From Bacillota bacterium (GTDB lineage: Bacteria; Bacillota_I; Bacilli_A; Erysipelotrichales; Erysipelotrichaceae): 42,271 bases of DNA. Where the stretch lies: positions 1 to 42,271 of the forward strand of contig JAEWFZ010000022.1 in assembly GCA_023388535.1 (NCBI GenBank), read 5' to 3'. The translations under genes were made by a program, and so were the position numbers. Below, piece by piece: positions 32,195-41,500 of the stretch. Within the stretch, counting starts at the first letter, position 1; every line of letters starts with the position of its first letter. A model generated the notes under the pieces. The model did not search any database, was not told the DNA's origin, and saw only the letters and a program-made list of their open reading frames with translations.

Positions 32195-33063
32195 TGAAAA
32201 AGTTAATTGCATTACTAATTATCGGTAGCATCTTACTAGGATGCAGTTCCGCTAATACCAATCTTAAAAACAAAGATGAAGTATTAATTGAAGTTGGCAA
32301 CAAAAAGATTACCAAAGGTGCTATCTACACGATGTTAAAACATCAAAATTCAGCACAAGACATTATCAATCAAGCACGGAAAATCTTATTGGATGAGAAA
32401 GTACCTGTTACGGAAGCGATGAAACAAGAGGCCGCTAAAGTTTACGAACAATATGAAAAACTATATGGAAACTTTATCAGCTATGTCACTCAAGGCTTAA
32501 GTAAGGAAGAATTCATCGAACAAAAATTAGTTATTATTGAACAAGAAAAACAATTCTTACAACCATATTTTGATGAACAATATCCAGAATTATTTGAGAA
32601 AGATCCAGGCGCAGAAGTTAAATTCTTGAAATTTAACAAAGCAGAAACCGCAGAGAAAGCCTTAAAAGAACTGACTAGCGGAAAAACTTGGCAAGAGGTA
32701 AAGAAAGAAAACCTCGATGAAAAAGATACTCAATCGATCGAACCCGTATTCATTCAAACGAGCTCTACTAAACTGGTACCACTACCTCTATTACAATGGG
32801 TGATGAAAACCAACGTCAAGGAAGGTGACATCGGAGCTGAGTATTTCGCAGATGCCAGCAACGAAAATTTCTATATCGCTCAAGTAGTTACCAAAGACCA
32901 AGCTAAACTGAAAACTAACTTCTTCGAACATTGGTATAACAACCAAGATGAAATTAATAAACTCTTTGCCAAGGCTCTCAAAGACAATGGATTTAAAGTT
33001 TATGATGAAGTATTTGTAAAAGCTATTAAAAACGATAGTAAACTAAATATTTATCTACCTTAA
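32194..33063 (+). CDS. Lipoprotein related to SurA/PrsA chaperones, without an evident parvulin domain
   Basis: A 289-residue lipoprotein with signal ending in LLGC. The mature part opens with a SurA-N-like pattern (VLIEVGNKKITKGAIYTML), continues with long charged helices, and has a beta-strand segment around residues 140-150 and 220-230 where a parvulin core would be. The hallmark parvulin motifs (GGxLG, GYHxI) are absent. It probably works as a holdase with the upstream foldase (inference from gene pairing and family shape). Confidence 0.7.
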   Translation: MKKLIALLIIGSILLGCSSANTNLKNKDEVLIEVGNKKITKGAIYTMLKHQNSAQDIINQARKILLDEKVPVTEAMKQEAAKVYEQYEKLYGNFISYVTQGLSKEEFIEQKLVIIEQEKQFLQPYFDEQYPELFEKDPGAEVKFLKFNKAETAEKALKELTSGKTWQEVKKENLDEKDTQSIEPVFIQTSSTKLVPLPLLQWVMKTNVKEGDIGAEYFADASNENFYIAQVVTKDQAKLKTNFFEHWYNNQDEINKLFAKALKDNGFKVYDEVFVKAIKNDSKLNIYLP

Positions 33064-33072
33064 GAAAACGAC

Positions 33073-33097
33073 AAAGGCTCCCATTGGGAGCCTTTTC
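33073..33097 (+). terminator. Terminator after the chaperone pair
   Basis: AAAGGCTCCC (33073-33082) and GGGAGCCTTT (33086-33095) pair perfectly with a 3-base loop and are followed by T. It lies 10 bases after the stop codon. Confidence 0.92.
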
Positions 33098-33100
33098 TTA

Positions 33101-33109
33101 TGCTATGAT
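33101..33109 (+). promoter_or_regulatory. Extended -10 promoter of the HIT gene
   Basis: TGCTATGAT with TATGAT at 33104-33109, start near 33116; AGAAGG ribosome site ahead of ATG 33136. Confidence 0.5.
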
Positions 33110-33135
33110 TAATTCAATAGAAAGAAGGTAAAAGC

Positions 33136-33528
33136 ATGACCATATTTGATAAGATTCTTAAACAAGAAATTCCTTCATATAAAATCTATGAAGACCAAGA
33201 TACCTACGCGTTCTTAGACATCAGCGCGGTTACTCCAGGCCATACCTTAGTTATTTCTAAACAGCCTGGAGAAACGTTTTTAGATATCGATGAAGCCCAT
33301 TATCTACAAGTAATGAAAGTCGCCCAAAAAATAGCTAAGGAAATAGTAGAAAAATTCGGGGCCAAAGGCTGTAATCTTTTAACTAATGCCCAACCAGTAG
33401 CTGGACAAACGGTGATGAAATTTCATGTACACATCATCCCACGCTACGACGAAAACGACCATTTGACAATTCACTTTCATGAAAACCCAGATAAAGATCT
33501 AGAATCGGTCTTTAAAAAACTAAAATAA
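33136..33528 (+). CDS. hit: HIT family nucleotide-binding hydrolase with altered triad
   Basis: A 130-residue HIT protein with the usual N-terminal CIFCKI-like region replaced by TIFDKILKQEIPS, the AFLDISAVTPGHTLVISK block and the C-terminal motif KFHVHIIPRY. In typical family members that motif is H-x-H-x-H; here the first histidine is lysine while the nucleophile and last histidine remain. Such enzymes hydrolyse purine phosphoramidates or dinucleotides. It ends directly against the convergent yhaM gene with no spacer. Confidence 0.88.
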   Translation: MTIFDKILKQEIPSYKIYEDQDTYAFLDISAVTPGHTLVISKQPGETFLDIDEAHYLQVMKVAQKIAKEIVEKFGAKGCNLLTNAQPVAGQTVMKFHVHIIPRYDENDHLTIHFHENPDKDLESVFKKLK

Positions 33529-34467
33529 TTATTCTTCGAGGTCCGGTTTGTAAACTGAGCGATGCTCCAAGGAGAATACTCTCGGTGAAAATGAGCCGGC
33601 CTCTAGTAGATCTAGTTGCTTGCTAAACATATCGATGCGAGCATCGAGATTATCAATCATATTGAGCACTTCCGCTTCGAGAATCATCGGCAAAACTGGT
33701 GAACCATATTCATATTGTCCGTGATGTGATAATATCATATGTCTTAACAAGGTAGCTTCTTCAGTATCTTGTAGATGAAGTTGCGTTGCTATCTCAAAGA
33801 CTTCCGCCTGTGACATGGAAATATGACCTAATAGTTTACCCTTAGTGCCATATTCTACGACTTGATGGGAAGTGTATTCGTTAATCTTGCCGATATCATG
33901 ACAGATGATACCAGCATAGAGAAGATCCATATTAATCACAGGAAACAGCTCACCCAAAGCTTCCCCTATCTTCAGCATTTCCACTGTATGCGTGGCTAAA
34001 CCACCAACATATTCATGGTGAATGCGGGCTGCCGCTGGATAGATAAAGAAGTCCTGCTGGTACCGATTAAAGTATTCTCTAGTCAATTGTGAGAGGACTG
34101 GGTTTTTGATTTTATCTAGATAAAAATTAAGTTCTTCTACTAGAACTTCTTTTTTTATTTTAGAGGCAATGGTAAACTCTTCCCAATTGATGGTTGACTG
34201 AACGACGGGCTGAATATTGGTAATTTTCATTTGTAATTGTTGATTAAAACGATTAACTACCCCTTCTACTTGCACCACTTGACCAACCTGTGCGATTTCT
34301 TCTTGAGCTGGATTTACCGACCAGAGTCGGGCATCGATGGAGCCCGTATTATCTTGTAACATTAACGACAAATAACTGGAACCATTGGCTTGAACGCCCT
34401 TTTTAACGGAAGTTAGCAAATACGGTTGGTTGACTATATCTCTTTCTTTAATCTTTTCAATCTTCAT
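33529..34467 (-). CDS. yhaM: 3'-5' exoribonuclease YhaM
   Basis: The 312-residue protein joins an N-terminal OB fold (residues about 10-90, LMLQDNTGSIDARLW) to an HD phosphohydrolase-like domain with HHEYVGGLATHTVEM, CHDIGK and LSHHGQYEYGSP. This is the YhaM architecture; the enzyme trims RNA and DNA 3' ends with Mn2+. It overlaps the end of the glycosyltransferase-RecX gene by 11 bases and is the last gene of a three-gene operon. Confidence 0.94.
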   Translation of the reverse strand: MKIEKIKERDIVNQPYLLTSVKKGVQANGSSYLSLMLQDNTGSIDARLWSVNPAQEEIAQVGQVVQVEGVVNRFNQQLQMKITNIQPVVQSTINWEEFTIASKIKKEVLVEELNFYLDKIKNPVLSQLTREYFNRYQQDFFIYPAAARIHHEYVGGLATHTVEMLKIGEALGELFPVINMDLLYAGIICHDIGKINEYTSHQVVEYGTKGKLLGHISMSQAEVFEIATQLHLQDTEEATLLRHMILSHHGQYEYGSPVLPMILEAEVLNMIDNLDARIDMFSKQLDLLEAGSFSPRVFSLEHRSVYKPDLEE

Positions 34468-36436
34468 TCTTTTTTACCTCTTCTAATATCTCTAGGATAA
34501 GTTCCATCGCATACCCTTTTCGATTCATTCGAGCGATGGTTTTATTTCGGGTTTCATATTCATTGTGTTTTTTAATTTGTCGTTGATAATATTTGCTAAT
34601 TTCTTTATACAAATTATGATAAATCTGATTTCGATCTTCATACAATTCGATGCGGTTTAGCGCCGCGTAGGCGGTCGCCAATTCAAAGCCTTCCCTTTGC
34701 GCTTTTTGAATTAGTTTTTGTTTTTGACCAACAATCGGTAAATTTTGATATTTTTTGGAAACATTAGTCAGCAGATTAAAACAAAGCTCTTCCTGAATTA
34801 AGCCTAGTTCTGCGAGGCCTTTTTCAATGTCCTCGGGTTTAAACTGTAGTTTTTCCAATCTTTGTTTTGACTTATAAATGCCTATATTTTGGCGTTTCAT
34901 GCTATCAATGCGTTCTTCTAGAAAACGTTCATCGTTAATAAAATTAGCTTCTTTAAGCTTGGTCATAACGATCTCAATCGCATCGTCATCACTTTCATCC
35001 GTGGCTAGATATTCTCTGATAGCCGTTTCGCTATAGTCACGATGTAAGAGTTTACCAATTGCTTTGCTATATAGTTTTTCTATGGTATCTTGTTGCATCC
35101 ATTTCTCCAATCTATCCCATTCAATAATTTGATCAATAATTATATCTTCTTGGGCAAGTTTTTGCGCCGTCATATAGATCGATTTCTTGTAATCATGATT
35201 TTCAATGTCGATTTGATAATAACTATTGATGCCTTCAATATTCTTGATGACATATTCTGGACTATGTAAAACAAGCGCTTGTCGATAACAATCCAAAACC
35301 GAATCAACAAAGATCCGATCATCATAAGGTTTAACCAGTTCTAAGGCACCTTGTTTAAGGCTCTCTTTGGCCGTCTCATCTAAATTTAGATAGTGATTGG
35401 CCACTTCGATAAATTCTTCGGTACCACTGAAATAATAACCGCTCTTATCTTCTACTAATAACTCCGATAAAATCTCTCGATCAGAAGCGAGTAAAGGTAA
35501 ACCACAGGCCATTGCTTCCATGAACGTCATGCCTTGGGTTTCCGATAAGGAAGCGGAGACAAATATATCTGCCGCATGATAATAGCCGGCAATCTCAGTA
35601 TTAACAATCATACCAGTGGTAATTATCTTATCTTCTAGATTACGTTCTTTAATCCATTGTTGATAATTCTCAAGTTCCGGACCGCCGCCAACAATCATAA
35701 ACTTACAATCGTCGCGCTGTTTTAGTAGAACTTCAAAACCTTTAAGAACAATGGAAATCCCCTTTTCATCACTGATACGACCAATAAAAATAAATAAAGA
35801 TTGGTCATCAGTTATCTGATATTTTTCTCGGATTTCTTGACGTCGTTTGCTTAATTCTAAAGAGGGTTCAAAGCGTCTTAAATCAATACCGGTGGGTATT
35901 ACCATAATCGGTTTTGTTACCCCGTAACGTTCCAGAAGTTGTTTGGTTTTATCGGATGGCACAATTATCATTTGTGCGGGTTGGGCTAATTCTTTGGACA
36001 ACCAGCCGACAAGTCGTTTCGTTTGCTTATCAAAGCCATCGCTTTTAAAGATATTTAAGTAATGAGTATAGTCCTCATATTGCGTATGATACGTATAAAC
36101 TAAAGGAATATTAAGTCGCTTCGCTACCCAGCGAGCAAACAGACCGACCCCAAATTCCTGCTGTACATGAATCAGATCCAAACGCATTTGGCGAACATAG
36201 TTCCAGGCGGTATTTTGTATTGGAGAAGAAAGTTTTTTATAGTCAAACATCTTCAATTCAAGACCAGGTAATAATAAAATATTATCTTCAAACTTCATCT
36301 TAAAAATCGATTTATGATTGGCTACAACAAAGACTTCATGGCCTTGTTCAATTAAACCTTTTCGCAAAGTTTCAATCGAAGAAACTACTCCATTAATATC
36401 GGGTAAATATGTATCGGTAAATATTCCTATTCTCAT
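34457..36436 (-). CDS. Glycosyltransferase (GT4) fused in frame to a complete RecX
   Basis: One uninterrupted frame encodes 659 residues. Residues 1-388 are a GT4 glycosyltransferase like diacylglycerol glucosyltransferases: MRIGIFTDTYLPDINGVV at the start, VYTYHTQYEDYTHY, and the C-terminal SETQGMTFMEAMACGLP with the E-x7-E pair (E299, E307). Residues about 390-659 match RecX from its N-terminal beta hairpin (IKNIEGINSYYQIDIE) through three-helix repeats (AIGKLLHRDYSE; FINDERFLEERIDS; MNRKGYAMELILEIL). RecX normally is a separate RecA regulator. ATG 36436 gives the canonical GT start; the frame is open to 36490. The nearest AAAGG is 16 bases upstream, so translation may depend on the overlapping upstream gene. 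Confidence 0.9.
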   Translation of the reverse strand: MRIGIFTDTYLPDINGVVSSIETLRKGLIEQGHEVFVVANHKSIFKMKFEDNILLLPGLELKMFDYKKLSSPIQNTAWNYVRQMRLDLIHVQQEFGVGLFARWVAKRLNIPLVYTYHTQYEDYTHYLNIFKSDGFDKQTKRLVGWLSKELAQPAQMIIVPSDKTKQLLERYGVTKPIMVIPTGIDLRRFEPSLELSKRRQEIREKYQITDDQSLFIFIGRISDEKGISIVLKGFEVLLKQRDDCKFMIVGGGPELENYQQWIKERNLEDKIITTGMIVNTEIAGYYHAADIFVSASLSETQGMTFMEAMACGLPLLASDREILSELLVEDKSGYYFSGTEEFIEVANHYLNLDETAKESLKQGALELVKPYDDRIFVDSVLDCYRQALVLHSPEYVIKNIEGINSYYQIDIENHDYKKSIYMTAQKLAQEDIIIDQIIEWDRLEKWMQQDTIEKLYSKAIGKLLHRDYSETAIREYLATDESDDDAIEIVMTKLKEANFINDERFLEERIDSMKRQNIGIYKSKQRLEKLQFKPEDIEKGLAELGLIQEELCFNLLTNVSKKYQNLPIVGQKQKLIQKAQREGFELATAYAALNRIELYEDRNQIYHNLYKEISKYYQRQIKKHNEYETRNKTIARMNRKGYAMELILEILEEVKKNED

Positions 36437-36443
36437 AATTTGT

Positions 36444-37460
36444 TCACAATACCTTTCGCTTGTAGTAAATAAACCAGATGGCGCCAACAATCATTACTAA
36501 ATAGTAGGTCATAAAACGCCAGATTAACATCAGTGGCGTCAGATAGCTCGATTCAATAATCGTAGAAAACATTCCGACAAACGTTAATTCGGTGCCCCCA
36601 CTTGCTCCAGGTAAGGGGATAAAGACGTTAATCATCATTACAAAACTAGAAAGTGCCAAAACATCATAAAATGATTTGTAAGTAATCGGTGCTTTTAAAG
36701 CTTTAGCAATGATATAAGGAAACGAAAACAATAATAAAAGCCGGATAATATTCATCACGATGCCTAAGAAAACAACTTTCTTATTATGGATCAAAATATC
36801 CAGACAGTGAGTAAAGCGTTTAAGTGCTTTTTCGATTTTACTTAACGTGCGCTCAGGACTTTTGATTAGTTTGAAACGATGTAAAATATGAATACCACGA
36901 TTGGCTACCCAATTATGAAACTTATTACTTTTAGCTAAAATAAACAAAAAAACCAAAACAAAAGAATTCAAAATAAAACCGATGATAACCATCGTAAACA
37001 AGCCGCTGATTCCTAAGAAATGGCTCAAGCGAAACAACAATAAAGCCAAGACCATGACAATCATGACAATTTGATAAATTAAAAAATCAATCCAAAGAAT
37101 ACTCGCCGCATCCGCGACATTTACGCCCATTTTCCGTATCGCCATTAACTGAAACAATTGGCCACCGGTGGATGAAGGAGTAATTCCACTACCAAAAGCA
37201 CCGATTACGGCCAAGGCGCTACCGCGCACCAAACTTAGCGAATGTCCTAGTAAATTAGCATAAACAACCAAGGCATAGCCCCATGCTAGATACATCAAAG
37301 CAATGATTAATAAGCCAAAAATAACCCATGAAAAATTAGCCGAACTAATAATTCTAAAGGTATCATCAAAGTTTTGATTTAACGATAAACGCACTACCAA
37401 AAAAGCGATTAAAAGTATTAAAACTCCATTAAATACAGGAGAATTGAGTATCTTCTTCAT
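36444..37460 (-). CDS. Lysylphosphatidylglycerol synthase-type transmembrane (flippase-like) protein
   Basis: A 338-residue membrane protein of the LPG_synthase_TM/UPF0104 family, with about eight helices and the family segments FGSGITPSSTGGQLFQL near residue 95 and PLPGASGGTELTFVGMF near residue 285. Relatives without a synthase domain are found beside glycolipid glycosyltransferases and are thought to help lipid synthesis or flipping. It is followed after 7 bases by the GT-RecX gene, supporting a membrane glycolipid role (inference). Confidence 0.85.
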   Translation of the reverse strand: MKKILNSPVFNGVLILLIAFLVVRLSLNQNFDDTFRIISSANFSWVIFGLLIIALMYLAWGYALVVYANLLGHSLSLVRGSALAVIGAFGSGITPSSTGGQLFQLMAIRKMGVNVADAASILWIDFLIYQIVMIVMVLALLLFRLSHFLGISGLFTMVIIGFILNSFVLVFLFILAKSNKFHNWVANRGIHILHRFKLIKSPERTLSKIEKALKRFTHCLDILIHNKKVVFLGIVMNIIRLLLLFSFPYIIAKALKAPITYKSFYDVLALSSFVMMINVFIPLPGASGGTELTFVGMFSTIIESSYLTPLMLIWRFMTYYLVMIVGAIWFIYYKRKVL

Positions 37461-37490
37461 ACTATATACCCGCTCTCTACTATCTCTTTG

Positions 37491-37519
37491 ATTATAGCGA
37501 GGTGACTAGCAACTGTCAA
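37491..37519 (-). promoter_or_regulatory. Consensus sigma-A promoter of the flippase/GT-RecX/yhaM operon
   Basis: On the minus strand TTGACA (37519-37514), exactly 17 bases, TATAAT (37496-37491): a perfect consensus. The start is near 37484, with a leader of about 24 bases. This is the strongest promoter seen in the window. Confidence 0.88.
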
Positions 37520-37530
37520 CGCTATAAAAC

Positions 37531-38487
37531 TCACAACAAATCCTTGCGTTTTAGCCAAATCACAACAAATACCATAATTAATAAGGTTAAACCAATAATA
37601 ATAGAGAACGCTAGAGGATGATCGGTTCCCGGTAGCTTGACGTTCATCCCCCAAAGACTACCAATAATCGAAGGTATCGTAATAATTATCGTTAATGAAG
37701 TGAGAATCTTCATCGTCTGATTGAGATTGTTTTGGATGATGCTGGAAAAGGTTGTATCGAGTTGTTGTAAAATCTGTCGGGTTTGTTTAATCATAAGTTT
37801 GGCTTGATGATTTTCAATCACGATATCATTCATCCAATCCTTATATCTTTTGATCGTTTGAATAAACTCAGTATCAAACAAATCGTTGAGAACTAAATCG
37901 TTAGCTTCACAGGCGTGTTCAAGATAGACCGCAGAGCGATCTAAATCGGCTAAGTTATAGATTAAATCCGATTCACTTGACTTACGGGAACGTTGGTAAA
38001 GTTGATCCATCCTTTGGCTGATATCACGACTAGCAAAAACAGATTGGCTTACTATCTGCCATGATATCTCAAAAAGTAAGTCATGAATCCCATTAACTTG
38101 TTTAATAAATCGAAATTGATTAGCGCTGATTGAGTTAATAAAATTAGGATTAGTCTTGCTGGAGGTTATGATTTTATCTTTTAAAAGGATAACCGAAATT
38201 GGCGAATTGGTATATAAAATATCGAGATTAGTATCCACTGTTTTCTCTGAAACGATTAAAAGAACCAACGCTGGTTTGTCGATGGCTTTTTGGTTGATGG
38301 ACTCACTGCGTGAGACTTCATCAAGGTCTAAACTGGTCGTCAGATAATCCGTTGGAAATTGATAGTGATTGGCTATGGTTTCTATTTCGGCTAACTCTGG
38401 ATTAACTAAATGAATCCAGTTGACTTCTTGATGATTTTCTGTTTCAACCAAGGTGGCGTTTTCGCTAATTCTAAATAATTGTTTCAT
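37531..38487 (-). CDS. corA: CorA-type magnesium/divalent cation transporter
   Basis: A 318-residue CorA family protein: an N-terminal cytoplasmic alpha/beta domain, a long helix rich in charged residues (about 185-255), and two C-terminal membrane helices separated by the hallmark GMN motif in LWGMNVKLPG near residue 280. It forms a pentameric Mg2+ channel in known relatives. The start codon lies exactly at the expected transcript start of its promoter and has no Shine-Dalgarno sequence. No Mg2+ riboswitch is possible in such a leader. Confidence 0.93.
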   Translation of the reverse strand: MKQLFRISENATLVETENHQEVNWIHLVNPELAEIETIANHYQFPTDYLTTSLDLDEVSRSESINQKAIDKPALVLLIVSEKTVDTNLDILYTNSPISVILLKDKIITSSKTNPNFINSISANQFRFIKQVNGIHDLLFEISWQIVSQSVFASRDISQRMDQLYQRSRKSSESDLIYNLADLDRSAVYLEHACEANDLVLNDLFDTEFIQTIKRYKDWMNDIVIENHQAKLMIKQTRQILQQLDTTFSSIIQNNLNQTMKILTSLTIIITIPSIIGSLWGMNVKLPGTDHPLAFSIIIGLTLLIMVFVVIWLKRKDLL

Positions 38488-38493
38488 GAAATA

Positions 38494-38502
38494 ATTATAA
38501 CA
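38494..38502 (-). promoter_or_regulatory. Extended -10 promoter giving a leaderless corA message
   Basis: TGTTATAAT on the minus strand with TATAAT at 38499-38494. Seven bases further is 38487, the A of the corA ATG. It abuts the nifJ terminator. Confidence 0.7.
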
Positions 38503-38530
38503 AAAAAGACTCTCACGAGGAGAGTCTTTA
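38502..38530 (-). terminator. Terminator after nifJ
   Basis: AAAGACTCTC (38505-38514) and GAGAGTCTTT (38520-38529) form a 10-bp stem with a 5-base loop. On the minus strand it is followed by six T (38507-38502), 6 bases after the nifJ stop. Confidence 0.9.
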
Positions 38531-38535
38531 ATTAA

Positions 38536-41500
38536 CTATTGCGCTAATCTAACAAGAGTTCTATAGCGACGTTCAGCATCTTTCGCTGAGCGTTCTAGCA
38601 ACTCTTCAGCATGTGCTGGATTAATAGCTGACAATTGGTTATAACGACGATTGGTTAGAACGAAGTCTTTATATTTAGAGAAATCAGGTTCTTTGGAATC
38701 GATAGTTAATGGTTGTTCAGCTTCTGGGTTGAAACGATATAAGGTCCAGTAACCACATTCAACAGCTTGTTTTTGTTGAAGTTGGTGATTTGACAAGCCA
38801 CCCTTAATACCATGTTCAATACATGGAGAATAAGCAATAATCAAGGATGGACCATTATAGGCTTCCGCTTCTTTGAAAGCTTTAATCGTTTGTACGCGGT
38901 TAGCTCCCATTGAAATACTGGCTACATAGACATGACCATAAGTCATGGCGATTTGTCCGATGTCTTTCTTAGCGGTTTCTTTACCAGCGGCAGCAAATTT
39001 AGCGATTGCTGCAGTCGGTGTAGATTTCGAAGATTGACCACCGGTATTGGAGTAAACCTCAGTATCAAGGATCAATACGTTAACATCTAAGTTATTCGCT
39101 AAGACATGATCTAATCCACCAAATCCAATGTCATAAGACCAGCCATCGCCACCGACGATCCAAACTGATTTGGATACTAAATCACGGCGATAGTTTAGAA
39201 GTTCTTTAGCCATCGGATGATCTAAAGCTTCAAGTTGTTCAACTAATGGTTTAACCACTAGACGCTCTTCATCACGATTACCCTTCACTTCTAAGTATTT
39301 ATTCAAGTTTTCTTTAACTTGATCATCAAGGTCTGCTTCTAATAGGTTTTGTACGGCTTCAACAATCTTTTGGTCACGTACAACTTGAGCGACTTTCATA
39401 CCGAAACCAAATTCAGCATTATCTTCAAAGAGCGAGTTAGCCCATGCGATACCCTCGTTGTTCTTATCGGTTACAAACGGCGTCGAAGGAATCGAACCGC
39501 AGTAAATTGAGGTACAACCGGTAGCGTTAGCAATCAGCATATCATGACCGAATAATTGAGAAACTAGACGATAGTATGGCGTTTCACCACAACCAGCACA
39601 AGCTCCCGAAACTTCGAAGTATGGCATTAAGAATTGTGATCCTTTGATTGAATCGGTTGGGAAGTATTCAGATTTATAACGAGTATCTTTAAAGATATAG
39701 TTAGCTAATGGAGCAAATTGTAATTGCGTCTTAATATCCGTCATTACAAGGGCTTTTTCACCACGTTTACCTGGACATTCAACGGCACAGAGACCACAGC
39801 CAACACAGTTGTCTGGGGAAACTTGAACACGGAATCTTAAATGTTCAACGCCTTTACCCATAGCTTGTAGGGTTTCAAATTCCATCGGTGCATTAGCGAT
39901 TTCATTTTCATCCAAGAGGAAGGTACGAATCGTAGCATGCGGACAGACGAAGGAACAGAAACCACATTGGATACAATTTTCAGGAATCCAAGAAGGTACG
40001 TTGGTAGCGATCGCACGGTGTTCAAAGAACGCCGCGTTATTGCGCATGGTTCCATCAAGGATATCTAAATCTACAAAGGTAGAAGTAGGAATATCGTAAC
40101 CACTTAAAGAGTTGATTGGTTCAACAAAGTCTTCCCAATATGGATCAACGGTGCCATTTCCAGCACGAGTTGGAAGATCCTTCCACTCTGGTTTAACTTC
40201 AACTTTAGTTAAACCATTGTTTCCTTGGTCAATCGCTTCGTGGTTTAGACGAACAATTTCTTCACCCTTACTACCGTAAGTTCTGGTAGCCATTTCCTTC
40301 ATATAGACTAGCGAGTCTTGATATGGAAGAATTGATTCGTTAAGTGCAAAGAATGACGATTGAAGGATGGTGTTAGTATGACGTCCCATACCAATTTCTT
40401 CAGCAATCTTAGTCGCATCGATAATATAGAAATTAGCTTCTAAATCGGCTAGTTGCTTCTTAATCCGATTTGGTAATTGATCTTCAATTTGATCAATATG
40501 GAAAGTCGTATTCAATAAGAAAGTTCCACCATGTTTCAAGTTACGAAGCATATCATAACGCACTAGATAAGAGTCTAGTGAACAAGAGATAAAGTCAGCA
40601 TCCTTAACATAATAAGTAGCTTTGATTGGTGTTTTACCAAATCTTAAGAAAGAACGTGTTGCTCCTCCGGCTTTCTTTGAGTCATAAGCAAAATAGGCTT
40701 GAGAATATAAATCGGTATGGTCACCAATAATCTTAATCGAAGATTTGTTAGCAGAAACCGTTCCATCAGATCCTAGTCCATAGAAAATACAAGAAGTATA
40801 ATCCTTGGCTACTTTGAACTCTGGATCAGCTGGTAAAGATAAGTGTGTAACGTCATCTACGATGGAAATCGTAAATCCAGTGAATGGATTGTCTGAATTC
40901 AAATGATCGAATACCGCTTTAAGTTCGTTTGGTTGGGTATCTTTAGACGCTAAACCATAGCGACCGCCGATAATTAATTCAACATTTTCATAACCAGCTA
41001 AGGCGTTTTTAACATCTAAATAGAGAGGTTCAACATTTCCTGGTTCTTTAGTACGATCTAAAACTGCTACTTTAGTTACTGTTTTAGGAAGTACTTTACG
41101 AATATGTTCAATTGAGAACGGACGATAGAGGTGAACTTTAACTAGTCCTACTTTTTCATCAGTTTCATTTAATTTATCTACCACTTCTTCGATAGCTTGA
41201 GTGACTGAACCCATAGCAACGAGAACACGGGTAGCTTCTGGATGTCCGTAATAAGTAAACGGAGCGTAGTGACGTCCGGTTAACTCACTAACTTTATCCA
41301 TATATTCAACAACTACATCAATGATTTCATTGAAGTGCGTGTTTTGAGCTTCACGACCTTGGAAAGTTATATCATCGTTTTCCGCACCACCGCGAGTTAC
41401 TGCATTAGCATGTGGGTTAAGTGCGTGATTTCTAAATTTTTCAAGAGCTTCTTCATCGATCATTTCTTTTAGAGCGTCTAAGTCAATTTCTTCAATTTTT

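Noticed and set aside
38488..38535. Mg2+-sensing leader for corA
   Set aside because: The promoter lies directly before the ATG and the only hairpin is the nifJ terminator.
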